Shown one piece after another: positions 50,083 through 63,149 of a stretch of 64,000 bases of DNA. The number at the start of each line of letters is the position of its first letter. The stretch's first letter is position 1. Source of the DNA: Parietaria judaica (taxonomy: Eukaryota > Streptophyta > Magnoliopsida > Rosales > Urticaceae); contig OX940864.1 in the NCBI GenBank assembly GCA_954871525.1, positions 5,016,001-5,080,000 of the forward strand, read 5' to 3'. The notes below the pieces were generated by a model that did no database searches, was not told the DNA's origin, and saw only the letters and a program-made list of their open reading frames with translations. A program made the position numbers and the translations under genes.

Positions 50083-51236
50083 CCTAAAATCATTATTTTT
50101 TCAATTGGTTCGAAATATCAGGTCGTAAACAATGTAAAATAAAGAAATGCTATAGCATTTCCTATGGCATTTCTCGTCAACAATTTAATCCTTGCATATT
50201 TTTGCATGAGAACTCTTGTTATATTCAAATTCCAATGTATAAGCCCTAAAATCATTATTTTTTTAATTTGTTCGAAATTTAAGGTTGTAAAAAATGTAAA
50301 ATAAAGAAATGCTATAGGAAATGCTATAGCATTTCCTATGGCATTTCTCTTCAACAATTTAATCCTTGCATATTTTTGCATGAGAACTCTTGTTATATTC
50401 AAATTCCAATGTATAAGCCCTAAAATCATTATTTTTTCAATTGGTTCGAAATTTAAGGTTGTAAAAAATGTAAAATAAAGAAATGCTATAGGAAATGCTA
50501 TTTCTCGTCAACAATTTAATCCTTGCATATTTTTGCATGAGAACTCTTGTTATATTCAAATTCCAATGTATAAGCCCTAAAATCATTATTTTTTCAATTG
50601 GTTTGAAATTTAAGGTTGTAAAAAATGTAAAATAAAGAAATGCTATAGGAAATGCTATTTCTCGTCAACAATTTAATTCTTGCATATTTTTGCATGAGAA
50701 CTCTTGTTATATTCAAATTCCAATGTATAAGCCCTAAAATCATTATTTTTTCAATTGGTTCGAAATTTAATGTTGTAAAAAATGTAAAATAAAGAAATGC
50801 TATAGGAAATGCTATAGCATTTCCTATGGCATTTCTCTTCAACAATTTAATCCTTGCATATTTTTGCATGAGAACTCTTGTTATATTCAAATTCCAATGT
50901 ATAAGCCCTAAAATCATTATTTTTTCAATTGGTTCGAAATTTAAGGTTGTAAAAAATGTAAAATAAAGAAATGCTATAGGAAATGCTATTTCTCGTCAAC
51001 AATTTAATTCTTGCATATTTTTGCATGGAACTCTTGTTATATTCAAATTCCAATGTATAAGCCCTAAAATCATTATTTTTTCAATTGGTTCGAAATTTAA
51101 TGTTGTAAAAAATGTAAAATAAAGAAATGCTATAGGAAATGCTATAGCATTTCCTATGGCATTTCTCGTCAACAATTTAATCCTTGCATATTTTTGCGTG
51201 AGAACTCTTGTTATATTCAAATTCCAATGTATAAGC
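50083..51236 (+). repeat. 1154-bp unit, 998-bp type plus one 157-bp monomer
   Basis: Composition 162-174-157-157-174-156-174. The extra 157-bp monomer makes a 157-157 pair. One base is missing in GCATGGAACTC at 51025. The type A block reads GAAATATCAGGTCG (50112), shared only with the unit at 53221. Confidence 0.91.
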
Positions 51237-52222
51237 CCTAAAATCATTATTTTTTCAATTGGTTCGAAATTTTAGGTCGTAAACAATGTAAAATAAAGAA
51301 ATGCTATAGCATTTCCTATGGCATTTCTCGTCAACAATTTAATCCTTGCATATTTTTGCATGAGAACTCTTGTTATATTCAAATTCCAATGTATAAGCCC
51401 TAAAATCATTATTTTTTTAATTGGTTCGAAATTTAAGGTTGTAAAAAATGTAAAATAAAGAAATGCTATAGCATTTCCTATAGCATTTCTCTTCAACAAT
51501 TTAATCCTTGCATATTTTTGCATGAGAACTCTTGTTATATTCAAATTCCAATGTATAAGCCCTAAAATCATTATTTTTTCAATTGGTTCGAAATTTAAGG
51601 TTGTAAAAAATGTAAAATAAAGAAATGCTATAGGAAATGCTATTTCTCGTCAACAATTTAATCCTTGCATATTTTTGCATGAGAACTCTTGTTATATTCA
51701 AATTCCAATGTATAAGCCCTAAAATCATTATTTTTTTAATTGGTTCGAAATTTAAGGTTGTAAAAAATGTAAAATAAAGAAATGCTATAGGAAATGCTAT
51801 AGCATTTCCTATGGCATTTCTCTTCAACAATTTAATCCTTGCATATTTTTGCATGAGAACTCTTGTTATATTCAAATTCCAATGTATAAGCCCTAAAATC
51901 ATTATTTTTTCAATTGGTTCGAAATTTAAGGTTGTAAAAAATGTAAAATAAAGAAATGCTATAAGAAATGCTATTTCTCGTCAACAATTTAATTCTTGCA
52001 TATTTTTGCATGAGAACTCTTGTTATATTCAAATTCCAATGTATAAGCCCTAAAATCATTATTTTTTCAATTGGTTCGAAATTTAATGTTGTAAAAAATG
52101 TAAAATAAAGAAATGCTATAGGAAATGCTATAGCATTTCCTATGGCATTTCTCGTCAACAATTTAATCCTTGCATATTTTTGCGTGAGAACTCTTGTTAT
52201 ATTCAAATTCCAATGTATAAGC
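51237..52222 (+). repeat. 986-bp unit (998 bp minus 12)
   Basis: Composition 162-162-157-174-157-174. The second monomer has lost one 12-bp palindrome unit (GCTATAGCATTTCCTATAGC, 51466). Confidence 0.92.
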
Positions 52223-53220
52223 CCTAAAATCATTATTTTTTCAATTGGTTCGAAATTTTAGGTCGTAAACAATGTAAAATAAAGAAATGCTATAGCATTT
52301 CCTATGGCATTTCTCGTCAACAATTTAATCCTTGCATATTTTTGCATGAGAACTCTTGTTATATTCAAATTCCAATGTATAAGCCCTAAAATCATTATTT
52401 TTTTAATTTGTTCGAAATTTAAGGTTGTAAAAAATGTAAAATAAAGAAATGCTATAGGAAATGCTATAGCATTTCCTATGGCATTTCTCTTCAACAATTT
52501 AATCCTTGCATATTTTTGCATGAGAACTCTTGTTATATTCAAATTCCAATGTATAAGCCCTAAAATCATTATTTTTTCAATTGGTTCGAAATTTAAGGTT
52601 GTAAAAAATGTAAAATAAAGAAATGCTATAGGAAATGCTATTTCTCGTCAACAATTTAATCCTTGCATATTTTTGCATGAGAACTCTTGTTATATTCAAA
52701 TTCCAATGTATAAGCCCTAAAATCATTATTTTTTTAATTGGTTCGAAATTTAAGGTTGTAAAAAATGTAAAATAAAGAAATTCTATAGGAAATGCTATAG
52801 CATTTCCTATGGCATTTCTCTTCAACAATTTAATCCTTGCATATTTTTGCATGAGAACTCTTGTTATATTCAAATTCCAATGTATAAGCCCTAAAATCAT
52901 TATTTTTTCAATTGGTTCGAAATTTAAGGATGTAAAAAATGTAAAATAAAGAAATGCTATAGGAAATGCTATTTCTCGTCAACAATTTAATTCTTGCATA
53001 TTTTTGCATGAGAACTCTTGTTATATTCAAATTCCAATGTATAAGCCCTAAAATCATTATTTTTTCAATTGGTTCGAAATTTAATGTTGTAAAAAATGTA
53101 AAATAAAGAAATGCTATAGGAAATGCTATAGCATTTCCTATGGCATTTCTCGTCAACAATTTAATCCTTGCATATTTTTGCGTGAGAACTCTTGTTATAT
53201 TAAAATTCCAATGTATAAGC
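52223..53220 (+). repeat. 998-bp higher-order repeat
   Basis: Markers are AATTTGTTCG (52405), GAAATTCTATAGG (52777) and ATATTAAAATTCC (53197). The first two recur in the unit at 61132. Confidence 0.93.
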
Positions 53221-55530
53221 CCTAAAATCATTATTTTTTCAATTGGTTCGAAATATCAGGTCGTAAACAATGTAAAATAAAGAAATGCTATAGCATTTCC
53301 TATGGCATTTCTCGTCAACAATTTAATCCTTGCATATTTTTGCATGAGAACTCTTGTTATATTCAAATTCCAATGTATAAGCCCTAAAATCATTATTTTT
53401 TTAATTTGTTCGAAATTTAAGGTTGTAAAAAATGTAAAATAAAGAAATGCTATAGGAAATGCTATAGCATTTCCTATGGCATTTCTCTTCAACAATTTAA
53501 TCCTTGCATATTTTTGCATGAGAACTCTTGTTATATTCAAATTCCAATGTATAAGCCCTAAAATCATTATTTTTTCAATTGGTTCGAAATTTAAGGTTGT
53601 AAAAAATGTAAAATAAAGAAATGCTATAGGAAATGCTATTTCTCGTCAACAATTTAATCCTTGCATATTTTTGCATGAGAACTCTTGTTATATTCAAATT
53701 CCAATGTATAAGCCCTAAAATCATTATTTTTTCAATTGGTTTGAAATTTAAGGTTGTAAAAAATGTAAAATAAAGAAATGCTATAGGAAATGCTATTTCT
53801 CGTCAACAATTTAATTCTTGCATATTTTTGCATGAGAACTCTTGTTATATTCAAATTCCAATGTATAAGCCCTAAAATCATTATTTTTTCAATTGGTTCG
53901 AAATTTAATGTTGTAAAAAATGTAAAATAAAGAAATGCTATAGGAAATGCTATAGCATTTCCTATGGCATTTCTCGTCAACAATTTAATCGTTGCATATT
54001 TTTGCGTGAGAACTCTTGTTATATTCAAATTCCAATGTATAAGCCCTAAAATCATTATTTTTTCAATTGGTTCGAAATTTTAGGTCGTAAACAATGTAAA
54101 ATAAAGAAATGCTATAGCATTTCCTATGGCATTTCTCATCAACAATTTAATCCTTGCATATTTTTGCATGAGAACTCTTGTTATATTCAAATTCCAATGT
54201 ATAAGCCCTAAAATCATTATTTTTTTAATTGGTTCGAAATTTAAGGTTGTAAAAAATGTAAAATAAAGAAATGCTATAGGAAATGCTATAGCATTTCCTA
54301 TGGCATTTCTCTTCAACAATTTAATCCTTGCATATTTTTGCATGAGAACTCTTGTTATATTCAAATTCCAATGTATAAGCCCTAAAATCATTATTTTTTC
54401 AATTGGTTCGAAATTTAAGGTTGTAAAAAATGTAAAATAAAGAAATGCTATAGGAAATGCTATTTCTCGTCAACAATTTAATCCTTGCATATTTTTGCAT
54501 GAGAACTCTTGTTATATTCAAATTCCAATGTATAAGCCCTAAAATCATTATTTTTTTAATTGGTTCGAAATTTAAGGTTGTAAAAAATGTAAAATAAAGA
54601 AATGCTATAGGAAATGCTATAGCATTTCCTATGGCATTTCTCTTCAACAATTTAATCCTTGCATATTTTTGCATGAGAACTCTTGTTATATTCAAATTCC
54701 AATGTATAAGCCCTAAAATCATTATTTTTTCAATTGGTTCGAAATTTAAGGTTGTAAAAAATGTAAAATAAAGAAATGCTATAGGAAATGCTATTTCTCG
54801 TCAACAATTTAATTCTTGCATATTTTTGCATGAGAACTCTTGTTATATTCAAATTCCAATGTATAAGCCCTAAAATCATTATTTTTTCAATTGGTTCGAA
54901 ATTTAATGTTGTAAAAAATGTAAAATAAAGAAATGCTATAGGAAATGCTATAGCATTTCCTATGGCATTTCTCTTCAACAATTTAATCCTTGCATATTTT
55001 TGCATGAGAACTCTTGTTATATTCAAATTCCAATGTATAAGCCCTAAAATCATTATTTTTTCAATTGGTTCGAAATTTAAGGTTGTAAAAAATGTAAAAT
55101 AAAGAAATGCTATAGGAAATGCTATTTCTCGTCAACAATTTAATCCTTGCATATTTTTGCATGAGAACTCTTGTTATATTCAAATTCCAATGTATAAGCC
55201 CTAAAATCATTATTTTTTCAATTGGTTTGAAATTTAAGGTTGTAAAAAATGTAAAATAAAGAAATGCTATAGGAAATGCTATTTCTCGTCAACAATTTAA
55301 TTCTTGCATATTTTTGCATGAGAACTCTTGTTATATTCAAATTCCAATGTATAAGCCCTAAAATCATTATTTTTTCAATTGGTTCGAAATTTAATGTTGT
55401 AAAAAATGTAAAATAAAGAAATGCTATAGGAAATGCTATAGCATTTCCTATGGCATTTCTCGTCAACAATTTAATCGTTGCATATTTTTGCGTGAGAACT
55501 CTTGTTATATTCAAATTCCAATGTATAAGC
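53221..55530 (+). repeat. Units of 824 and 1486 bp with 157-157 pairs
   Basis: 53221-54044 is 162-174-157-157-174 and 54045-55530 is 162-174-157-174-157-174-157-157-174. The first begins with the GAAATATCAGG form of type A, as at 50083. The 157-157 pairs break the short-long alternation, as loss of one long monomer would. Confidence 0.9.
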
Positions 55531-56528
55531 CCTAAAATCATTATTTTTTCAATTGGTTCGAAATTTTAGGTCGTAAACAATGTAAAATAAAGAAATGCTA
55601 TAGCATTTCCTATGGCATTTCTCATCAACAATTTAATCCTTGCATATTTTTGCATGAGAACTCTTGTTATATTCAAATTCCAATGTATAAGCCCTAAAAT
55701 CATTATTTTTTTAATTGGTTCAAAATTTAAGGTTGTAAAAAATGTAAAATAAAGAAATGCTATAGGAAATGCTATAGCATTTCCTATGGCATTTCTCTTC
55801 AACAATTTAATCCTTGCATATTTTTGCATGAGAACTCTTGTTATATTCAAATTCCAATGTATAAGCCCTAAAATCATTATTTTTTCAATTGGTTCGAAAT
55901 TTAAGGTTGTAAAAAATGTAAAATAAAGAAATGCTATTGGAAATGCTATTTCTCGTCAACAATTTAATCCTTGCATATTTTTGCATGAGAACTCTTGTTA
56001 TATTCAAATTCCAATGTATAAGCCCTAAAATCATTATTTTTTTAATTGGTTCGAAATTTAAGGTTGTAAAAAATGTAAAATAAAGAAATGCTATAGGAAA
56101 TGCTATAGCATTTCCTATGGCATTTCTCTTCAACAATTTAATCCTTGCATATTTTTGCATGAGAACTCTTGTTATATTCAAATTCCAATGTATAAGCCCT
56201 AAAATCATTATTTTTTCAATTGGTTCGAAATTTAAGGTTGTAAAAAATGTAAAATAAAGAAATGCTATAGGAAATGCTATTTCTCGTCAACAATTTAATT
56301 CTTGCATATTTTTGCATGAGAACTCTTGTTATATTCAAATTCCAATCTATAAGCCCTAAAATCATTATTTTTTCAATTGGTTCGAAATTTAATGTTGTAA
56401 AAAATGTAAAATAAAGAAATGCTATAGGAAATGCTATAGCATTTCCTATGGCATTTCTCGTCAACAATTTAATCCTTGCATATTTTTGCGTGAGAACTCT
56501 TGTTATATTCAAATTCCAATGTATAAGC
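55531..56528 (+). repeat. 998-bp higher-order repeat, CTCATCAAC subtype
   Basis: The type A monomer has CTCATCAAC in place of CTCGTCAAC (55621), shared with 54137 and 57118. GCTATTGGAAATGC (55934) and CCAATCTATAAG (56343) are private within this region. Confidence 0.92.
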
Positions 56529-57026
56529 CCTAAAATCATTATTTTTTCAATTGGTTCGAAATTTTAGGTCGTAAACAATGTAAAATAAAGAAATGCTATA
56601 GCATTTCCTATGGCATTTCTCGTCAACAATTTAATCCTTGCATATTTTTGCATGAGAACTCTTGTTATATTCAAATTCCAATGTATAAGCCCTAAAATCA
56701 TTATTTTTTTAATTGGTTCGAAATTTAAGGTTGTAAAAAATGTAAAATAAAGAAATGCTATAGCATTTCCTATGGCATTTCTCTTCAACAATTTAATCCT
56801 TGCATATTTTTGCATGAGAACTCTTGTTATATTCAAATTCCAATGTATAAGCCCTAAAATCATTATTTTTTCAATTGGTTCGAAATTTAATGTTGTAAAA
56901 AATGTAAAATAAAGAAATGCTATAGGAAATGCTATAGCATTTCCTATGGCATTTCTCGTCAACAATTTAATCGTTGCATATTTTTGCGTGAGAACTCTTG
57001 TTATATTCAAATTCCAATGTATAAGC
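56529..57026 (+). repeat. 498-bp unit
   Basis: Composition 162-162-174, the shortest unit with three monomers. The middle monomer has the 12-bp deletion without the type A block. Confidence 0.9.
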
Positions 57027-58024
57027 CCTAAAATCATTATTTTTTCAATTGGTTCGAAATTTTAGGTCGTAAACAATGTAAAATAAAGAAATGCTATAGC
57101 ATTTCCTATGGCATTTCTCATCAACAATTTAATCCTTGCATATTTTTGCATGAGAACTCTTGTTATATTCAAATTCCAATGTATAAGCCCTAAAATCATT
57201 ATTTTTTTAATTGGTTCAAAATTTAAGGTTGTAAAAAATGTAAAATAAAGAAATGCTATAGGAAATGCTATAGCATTTCCTATGGCATTTCTCTTCAACA
57301 ATTTAATCCTTGCATATTTTTGCATGAGAACTCTTGTTATATTCAAATTCCAATGTATAAGCCCTAAAATCATTATTTTTTCAATTGGTTCGAAATTTAA
57401 GGTTGTAAAAAATGTAAAATAAAGAAATGCTATAGGAAATGCTATTTCTCGTCAACAATTTAATCCTTGCATATTTTTGCATGAGAACTCTTGTTATATT
57501 CAAATTCCAATGTATAAGCCCTAAAATCATTATTTTTTTAATGGGTTCGAAATTTAAGGTTGTAAAAAATGTAAAATAAAGAAATGCTATAGGAAATGCT
57601 ATAGCATTTCCTATGGCATTTCTCTTCAACAATTTAATCCTTGCATATTTTTGCATGAGAACTCTTGTTATATTCAAATTCCAATGTATAAGCCCTAAAA
57701 TCATTATTTTTTCAATTGGTTCGAAATTTAAGGTTGTAAAAAATGTAAAATAAAGAAATGCTATAGGAAATGCTATTTCTCGTCAACAATTTAATTCTTG
57801 CATATTTTTGCATGAGAACTCTTGTTATATTCAAATTCCAATGTATAAGCCCTAAAATCATTATTTTTTCAATTGGTTCGAAATTTAATGTTGTAAAAAA
57901 TGTAAAATAAAGAAATGCTATAGGAAATGCTATAGCATTTCCTATGGCATTTCTCGTCAACAATTTAATCCTTGCATATTTTTGCGTGAGAACTCTTGTT
58001 ATATTCAAATTCCAATGTATAAGC
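57027..58024 (+). repeat. 998-bp higher-order repeat, CTCATCAAC subtype
   Basis: It matches the unit at 55531 (offset 1496 bp), including CTCATCAAC and GGTTCAAAATTT in the second monomer. AATGGGTTCG (57541) is private. Confidence 0.92.
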
Positions 58025-59159
58025 CCTAAAATCATTATTTTTTCAATTGGTTCGAAATTTTAGGTCGTAAACAATGTAAAATAAAGAAATGCTATAGCAT
58101 TTCCTATGGCATTTCTCGTCAACAATTTAATCCTTGCATATTTTTGCATGAGAACTCTTGTTATATTCAAATTCCAATGTATAAGCCCTAAAATCATTAT
58201 TTTTTTAATTGGTTCGAAATTTAAGGTTGTAAAAAATGTAAAATAAAGAAATGCTATAGCATTTCCTATGGCATTTCTCTTCAACAATTTAATCCTTGCA
58301 TATTTTTGCATGAGAACTCTTGTTATATTCAAATTCCAATGTATAAGCCCTAAAATCATTATTTTTTCAATTGGTTCGAAATTTAAGGTTGTAAAAAATG
58401 TAAAATAAAGAAATGCTATAGGAAATGCTATTTCTCGTCAACAATTTAATCCTTGCATATTTTTGCATGAGAACTCTTGTTATATTCAAATTCCAATGTA
58501 TAAGCCCTAAAATCATTATTTTTTTAATTGGTTCGAAATTTAAGGTTGTAAAAAATGTAAAATAAAGAAATGCTATAGGAAATGCGTCAACAATTTAATC
58601 CTTGCATATTTTTGCATGAGAACTCTTGTTATATTCAAATTCCAATGTATAAGCCCTAAAATCATTATTTTTTTAATTGGTTCGAAATTTAAGGTTGTAA
58701 AAAATGTAAAATAAAGAAATGCTATAGGAAATGCTATAGCATTTCCTATGGCATTTCTCTTCAACAATTTAATCCTTGCATATTTTTGCATGAGAACTCT
58801 TGTTATATTCAAATTCCAATGTATAAGCCCTAAAATCATTATTTTTTCAATTGGTTCGAAATTTAAGGTTGTAAAAAATGTAAAATAAAGAAATGCTATA
58901 AGAAATGCTATTTCTCGTCAACAATTTAATTCTTGCATATTTTTGCATGAGAACTCTTGTTATATTCAAATTCCAATGTATAAGCCCTAAAATCATTATT
59001 TTTTCAATTGGTTCGAAATTTAATGTTGTAAAAAATGTAAAATAAAGAAATGCTATAGGAAATGCTATAGCATTTCCTATGGCATTTCTCGTCAACAATT
59101 TAATCCTTGCATATTTTTGCGTGAGAACTCTTGTTATATTCAAATTCCAATGTATAAGC
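58025..59159 (+). repeat. 1135-bp unit with a 149-bp hybrid monomer
   Basis: Composition 162-162-157-149-174-157-174. In the 149-bp monomer (58506-58654) GGAAATGC joins GTCAAC at 58584, losing 25 bp. Its left half has the long-type TTTTTTTAATTGG, but its right half has the CGTC form typical of short monomers, as expected of a product of exchange between the two types. Confidence 0.91.
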
Positions 59160-61131
59160 CCTAAAATCATTATTTTTTCAATTGGTTCGAAATTTTAGGT
59201 CGTAAACAATGTAAAATAAAGAAATGCTATAGCATTTCCTATGGCATTTCTCGTCAACAATTTAATCCTTGCATATTTTTGCATGAGAACTCTTGTTATA
59301 TTCAAATTCCAATGTATAAGCCCTAAAATCATTATTTTTTTAATTGGTTCGAAATTTAAGGTTGTAAAAAATGTAAAATAAAGAAATGCTATAGCATTTC
59401 CTATAGCATTTCTTTTCAACAATTTAATCCTTGCATATTTTTGCATGAGAACTCTTGTTATATTCAAATTCCAATGTATAAGCCCTAAAATCATTATTTT
59501 TTCAATTGGTTCGAAATTTAAGGTTGTAAAAAATGTAAAATAAAGAAATGCTATAGGAAATGCTATTTCTCGTCAACAATTTAATCCTTGCATATTTTTG
59601 CATGAGAACTCTTGTTATATTCAAATTCCAATGTATAAGCCCTAAAATCATTATTTTTTTAATTGGTTCGAAATTTAAGGTTGTAAAAAATGTAAAATAA
59701 AGAAATGCTATAGGAAATGCTATAGCATTTCCTATGGCATTTCTCTTCAACAATTTAATCCTTGCATATTTTTGCATGAGAACTCTTGTTATATTCAAAT
59801 TCCAATGTATAAGCCCTAAAATCATTATTTTTTCAATTGGTTCGAAATTTAAGGTTGTAAAAAATGTAAAATAAAGAAATGCTATAAGAAATGCTATTTC
59901 TCGTCAACAATTTAATTCTTGCATATTTTTGCATGAGAACTCTTGTTATATTCAAATTCCAATGTATAAGCCCTAAAATCATTATTTTTTCAATTGGTTC
60001 GAAATTTAATGTTGTAAAAAATGTAAAATAAAGAAATGCTATAGGAAATGCTATAGCATTTCCTATGGAATTTCTCGTCAACAATTTAATCCTTGCATAT
60101 TTTTGCGTGAGAACTCTTGTTATATTCAAATTCCAATGTATAAGCCCTAAAATCATTATTTTTTCAATTGGTTCGAAATTTTAGGTCGTAAACAATGTAA
60201 AATAAAGAAATGCTATAGCATTTCCTATGGCATTTCTCGTCAACAATTTAATCCTTGCATATTTTTGCATGAGAACTCTTGTTATATTCAAATTCCAATG
60301 TATAAGCCCTAAAATCATTATTTTTTTAATTGGTTCGAAATTTAAGGTTGTAAAAAATGTAAAATAAAGAAATGCTATAGCATTTCCTATGGCATTTCTC
60401 TTCAACAATTTAATCCTTGCATATTTTTGCATGAGAACTCTTGTTATATTCAAATTCCAATGTATAAGCCCTAAAATCATTATTTTTTCAATTGGTTCGA
60501 AATTTAAGGTTGTAAAAAATGTAAAATAAAGAAATGCTATAGGAAATGCTATTTCTCGTCAACAATTTAATCCTTGCATATTTTTGCATGAGAACTCTTG
60601 TTATATTCAAATTCCAATGTATAAGCCCTAAAATCATTATTTTTTTAATTGGTTCGAAATTTAAGGTTGTAAAAAATGTAAAATAAAGAAATGCTATAGG
60701 AAATGCTATAGCATTTCCTATGGCATTTCTCTTCAACAATTTAATCCTTGCATATTTTTGCATGAGAAATCTTGTTATATTCAAATTCCAATGTATAAGC
60801 CCTAAAATCATTATTTTTTCAATTGGTTCGAAATTTAAGGTTGTAAAAAATGTAAAATAAAGAAATGCTATAAGAAATGCTATTTCTCGTCAACAATTTA
60901 ATTCTTGCATATTTTTGCATGAGAACTCTTGTTATATTCAAATTCCAATGTATAAGCCCTAAAATCATTATTTTTTCAATTGGTTCGAAATTTAATGTTG
61001 TAAAAAATGTAAAATAAAGAAATGCTATAGGAAATGCTATAGCATTTCCTATGGCATTTCTCGTCAACAATTTAATCCTTGCATATTTTTGCGTGAGAAC
61101 TCTTGTTATATTCAAATTCCAATGTATAAGC
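59160..61131 (+). repeat. Two tandem 986-bp units
   Basis: 59160-60145 and 60146-61131 both read 162-162-157-174-157-174 and match the 986-bp unit at 51237. GCTATAAGAAATGC recurs in each (59880, 60866). CATTTCTTTTCAAC (59407) and GAGAAATCTTG (60765) are private. Confidence 0.92.
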
Positions 61132-62129
61132 CCTAAAATCATTATTTTTTCAATTGGTTCGAAATTTTAGGTCGTAAACAATGTAAAATAAAGAAATGCT
61201 ATAGCATTTCCTATGGCATTTCTCGTCAACAATTTAATCCTTGCATATTTTTGCATGAGAACTCTTGTTATATTCAAATTCCAATGTATAAGCCCTAAAA
61301 TCATTATTTTTTTAATTTGTTCGAAATTTAAGGTTGTAAAAAATGTAAAATAAAGAAATGCTATAGGAAATGCTATAGCATTTCCTATGGCATTTCTCTT
61401 CAACAATTTAATCCTTGCATATTTTTGCATGAGAACTCTTGTTATATTCAAATTCCTATGTATAAGCCCTAAAATCATTATTTTTTCAATTGGTTCGAAA
61501 TTTAAGGTTGTAAAAAATGTAAAATAAAGAAATGCTATAGGAAATGCTATTTCTCGTCAACAATTTAATCCTTGCATATTTTTGCATGAGAACTCTTGTT
61601 ATATTCAAATTCCAATGTATAAGCCCTAAAATCATTATTTTTTTAATTGGTTCGAAATTTAAGGTTGTAAAAAATGTAAAATAAAGAAATTCTATAGGAA
61701 ATGCTATAGCATTTCCTATGGCATTTCTCTTCAACAATTTAATCCTTGCATATTTTTGCATGAGAACTCTTGTTATATTCAAATTCCAATGTATAAGCCC
61801 TAAAATCATTATTTTTTCAATTGGTTCGAAATTTAAGGTTGTAAAAAATGTAAAATAAAGAAATGCTATAGGAAATGCTATTTCTCGTCAACAATTTAAT
61901 TCTTGCATATTTTTGCATGAGAACTCTTGTTATATTCAAATTCCAATGTATAAGCCCTAAAATCATTATTTTTTCAATTGGTTCGAAATTTAATGTTGTA
62001 AAAAATGTAAAATAAAGAAATGCTATAGGAAATGCTATAGCATTTCCTATGGCATTTCTCGTCAACAATTTAATCCTTGCATATTTTTGCGTGAGAACTC
62101 TTGTTATATTCAAATTCCAATGTATAAGC
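61132..62129 (+). repeat. 998-bp higher-order repeat, last copy in the window
   Basis: AATTTGTTCG (61315) and GAAATTCTATAGG (61687) are shared with the unit at 52223. ATTCCTATGTATAAG (61453) is private. The last 157-bp monomer of the window ends in this unit, near 61955. Confidence 0.92.
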
Positions 62130-63149
62130 CCTAAAATCATTATTTTTTCAATTGGTTCGAAATTTTAGGTCGTAAATAATGTAAAATAAAGAAATGCTAT
62201 AGCATTTCCTATGGTATTTCTCGTCAACAATTTAATCCTTGCATATTTTTGCATGACAACTCTTGTTATATTCAAATTCCAATGTATAAGCCCTAAAACC
62301 ATTATTTTTTTAATTGGTTCGAAATTTAAGGTTGTAAAAAATGTAAAATAAAGAAATGCTATAGGAAATGCTATAGCATTTCCTATGGAATTTCTCTTCA
62401 ACAATTTAATCCTTGCATATTTTTGCATGAGAACTCTTGTTATATTCAAATTCCAATGTATAAGCCCTAAAATCATTATTTTTTCAATTGGTTCGAAATT
62501 TAATGTTGTAAAAAATGTAAAATAAAGAAATGCTATAGGAAATGCTATAGCATTTCCTATGGCATTTCTCGTCAACAATTTAATCCTTGCATATTTTTGC
62601 GTGAGAACTGTTGTTATATTCAAATTCCAATGTATAAGCCCTAAAATCATTATTTTTTCAATTGGTTCGAAATTTTAGGTCGTAAACAATGTAAAATAAA
62701 GAAATGCTATAGCATTTCCTTTGGCATTTCTCGTCAACAATTTAGTCCTTGCATATTTTTGCATGAGAACTCTTGTTATATTCAAATTCCAATGTATAAG
62801 CCCTAAAACCATTATTTTTTTAATTGGTTCGAAATTAAAGGTTGTAAAAAATGTAAAATAAAGAAATGCTATAGGAAATGCTATAGCATTTCCTATGGAA
62901 TTTCTCTTCAACAATTTAATCCTTGCATATTTTTGCATGAGAACTCTTGTTATATTCAAATTCCAATGTATAAGCCCTAAAATCATTATTTTTTCAATTG
63001 GTTCGAAATTTAATGTTGTAAAAAATGTAAAATAAAGAAATGCTATAGGAAATGCTATAGCATTTCCTATGGCATTTCTCGTCAACAATTTAATCCTTGC
63101 ATATTTTTGCGTGAGAACTATTGTTATATTCAAATTCCAATGTATAAGC
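62130..63149 (+). repeat. Two tandem 510-bp trimers
   Basis: Units 62130-62639 and 62640-63149 read 162-174-174, with no 157-bp monomer. Both have AAAACCATT and CCTATGGAATTTCTC. The second adds AATTTAGTCCTTGC (62741). These variants set this end apart from the neighbouring 998-bp units. Confidence 0.91.
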
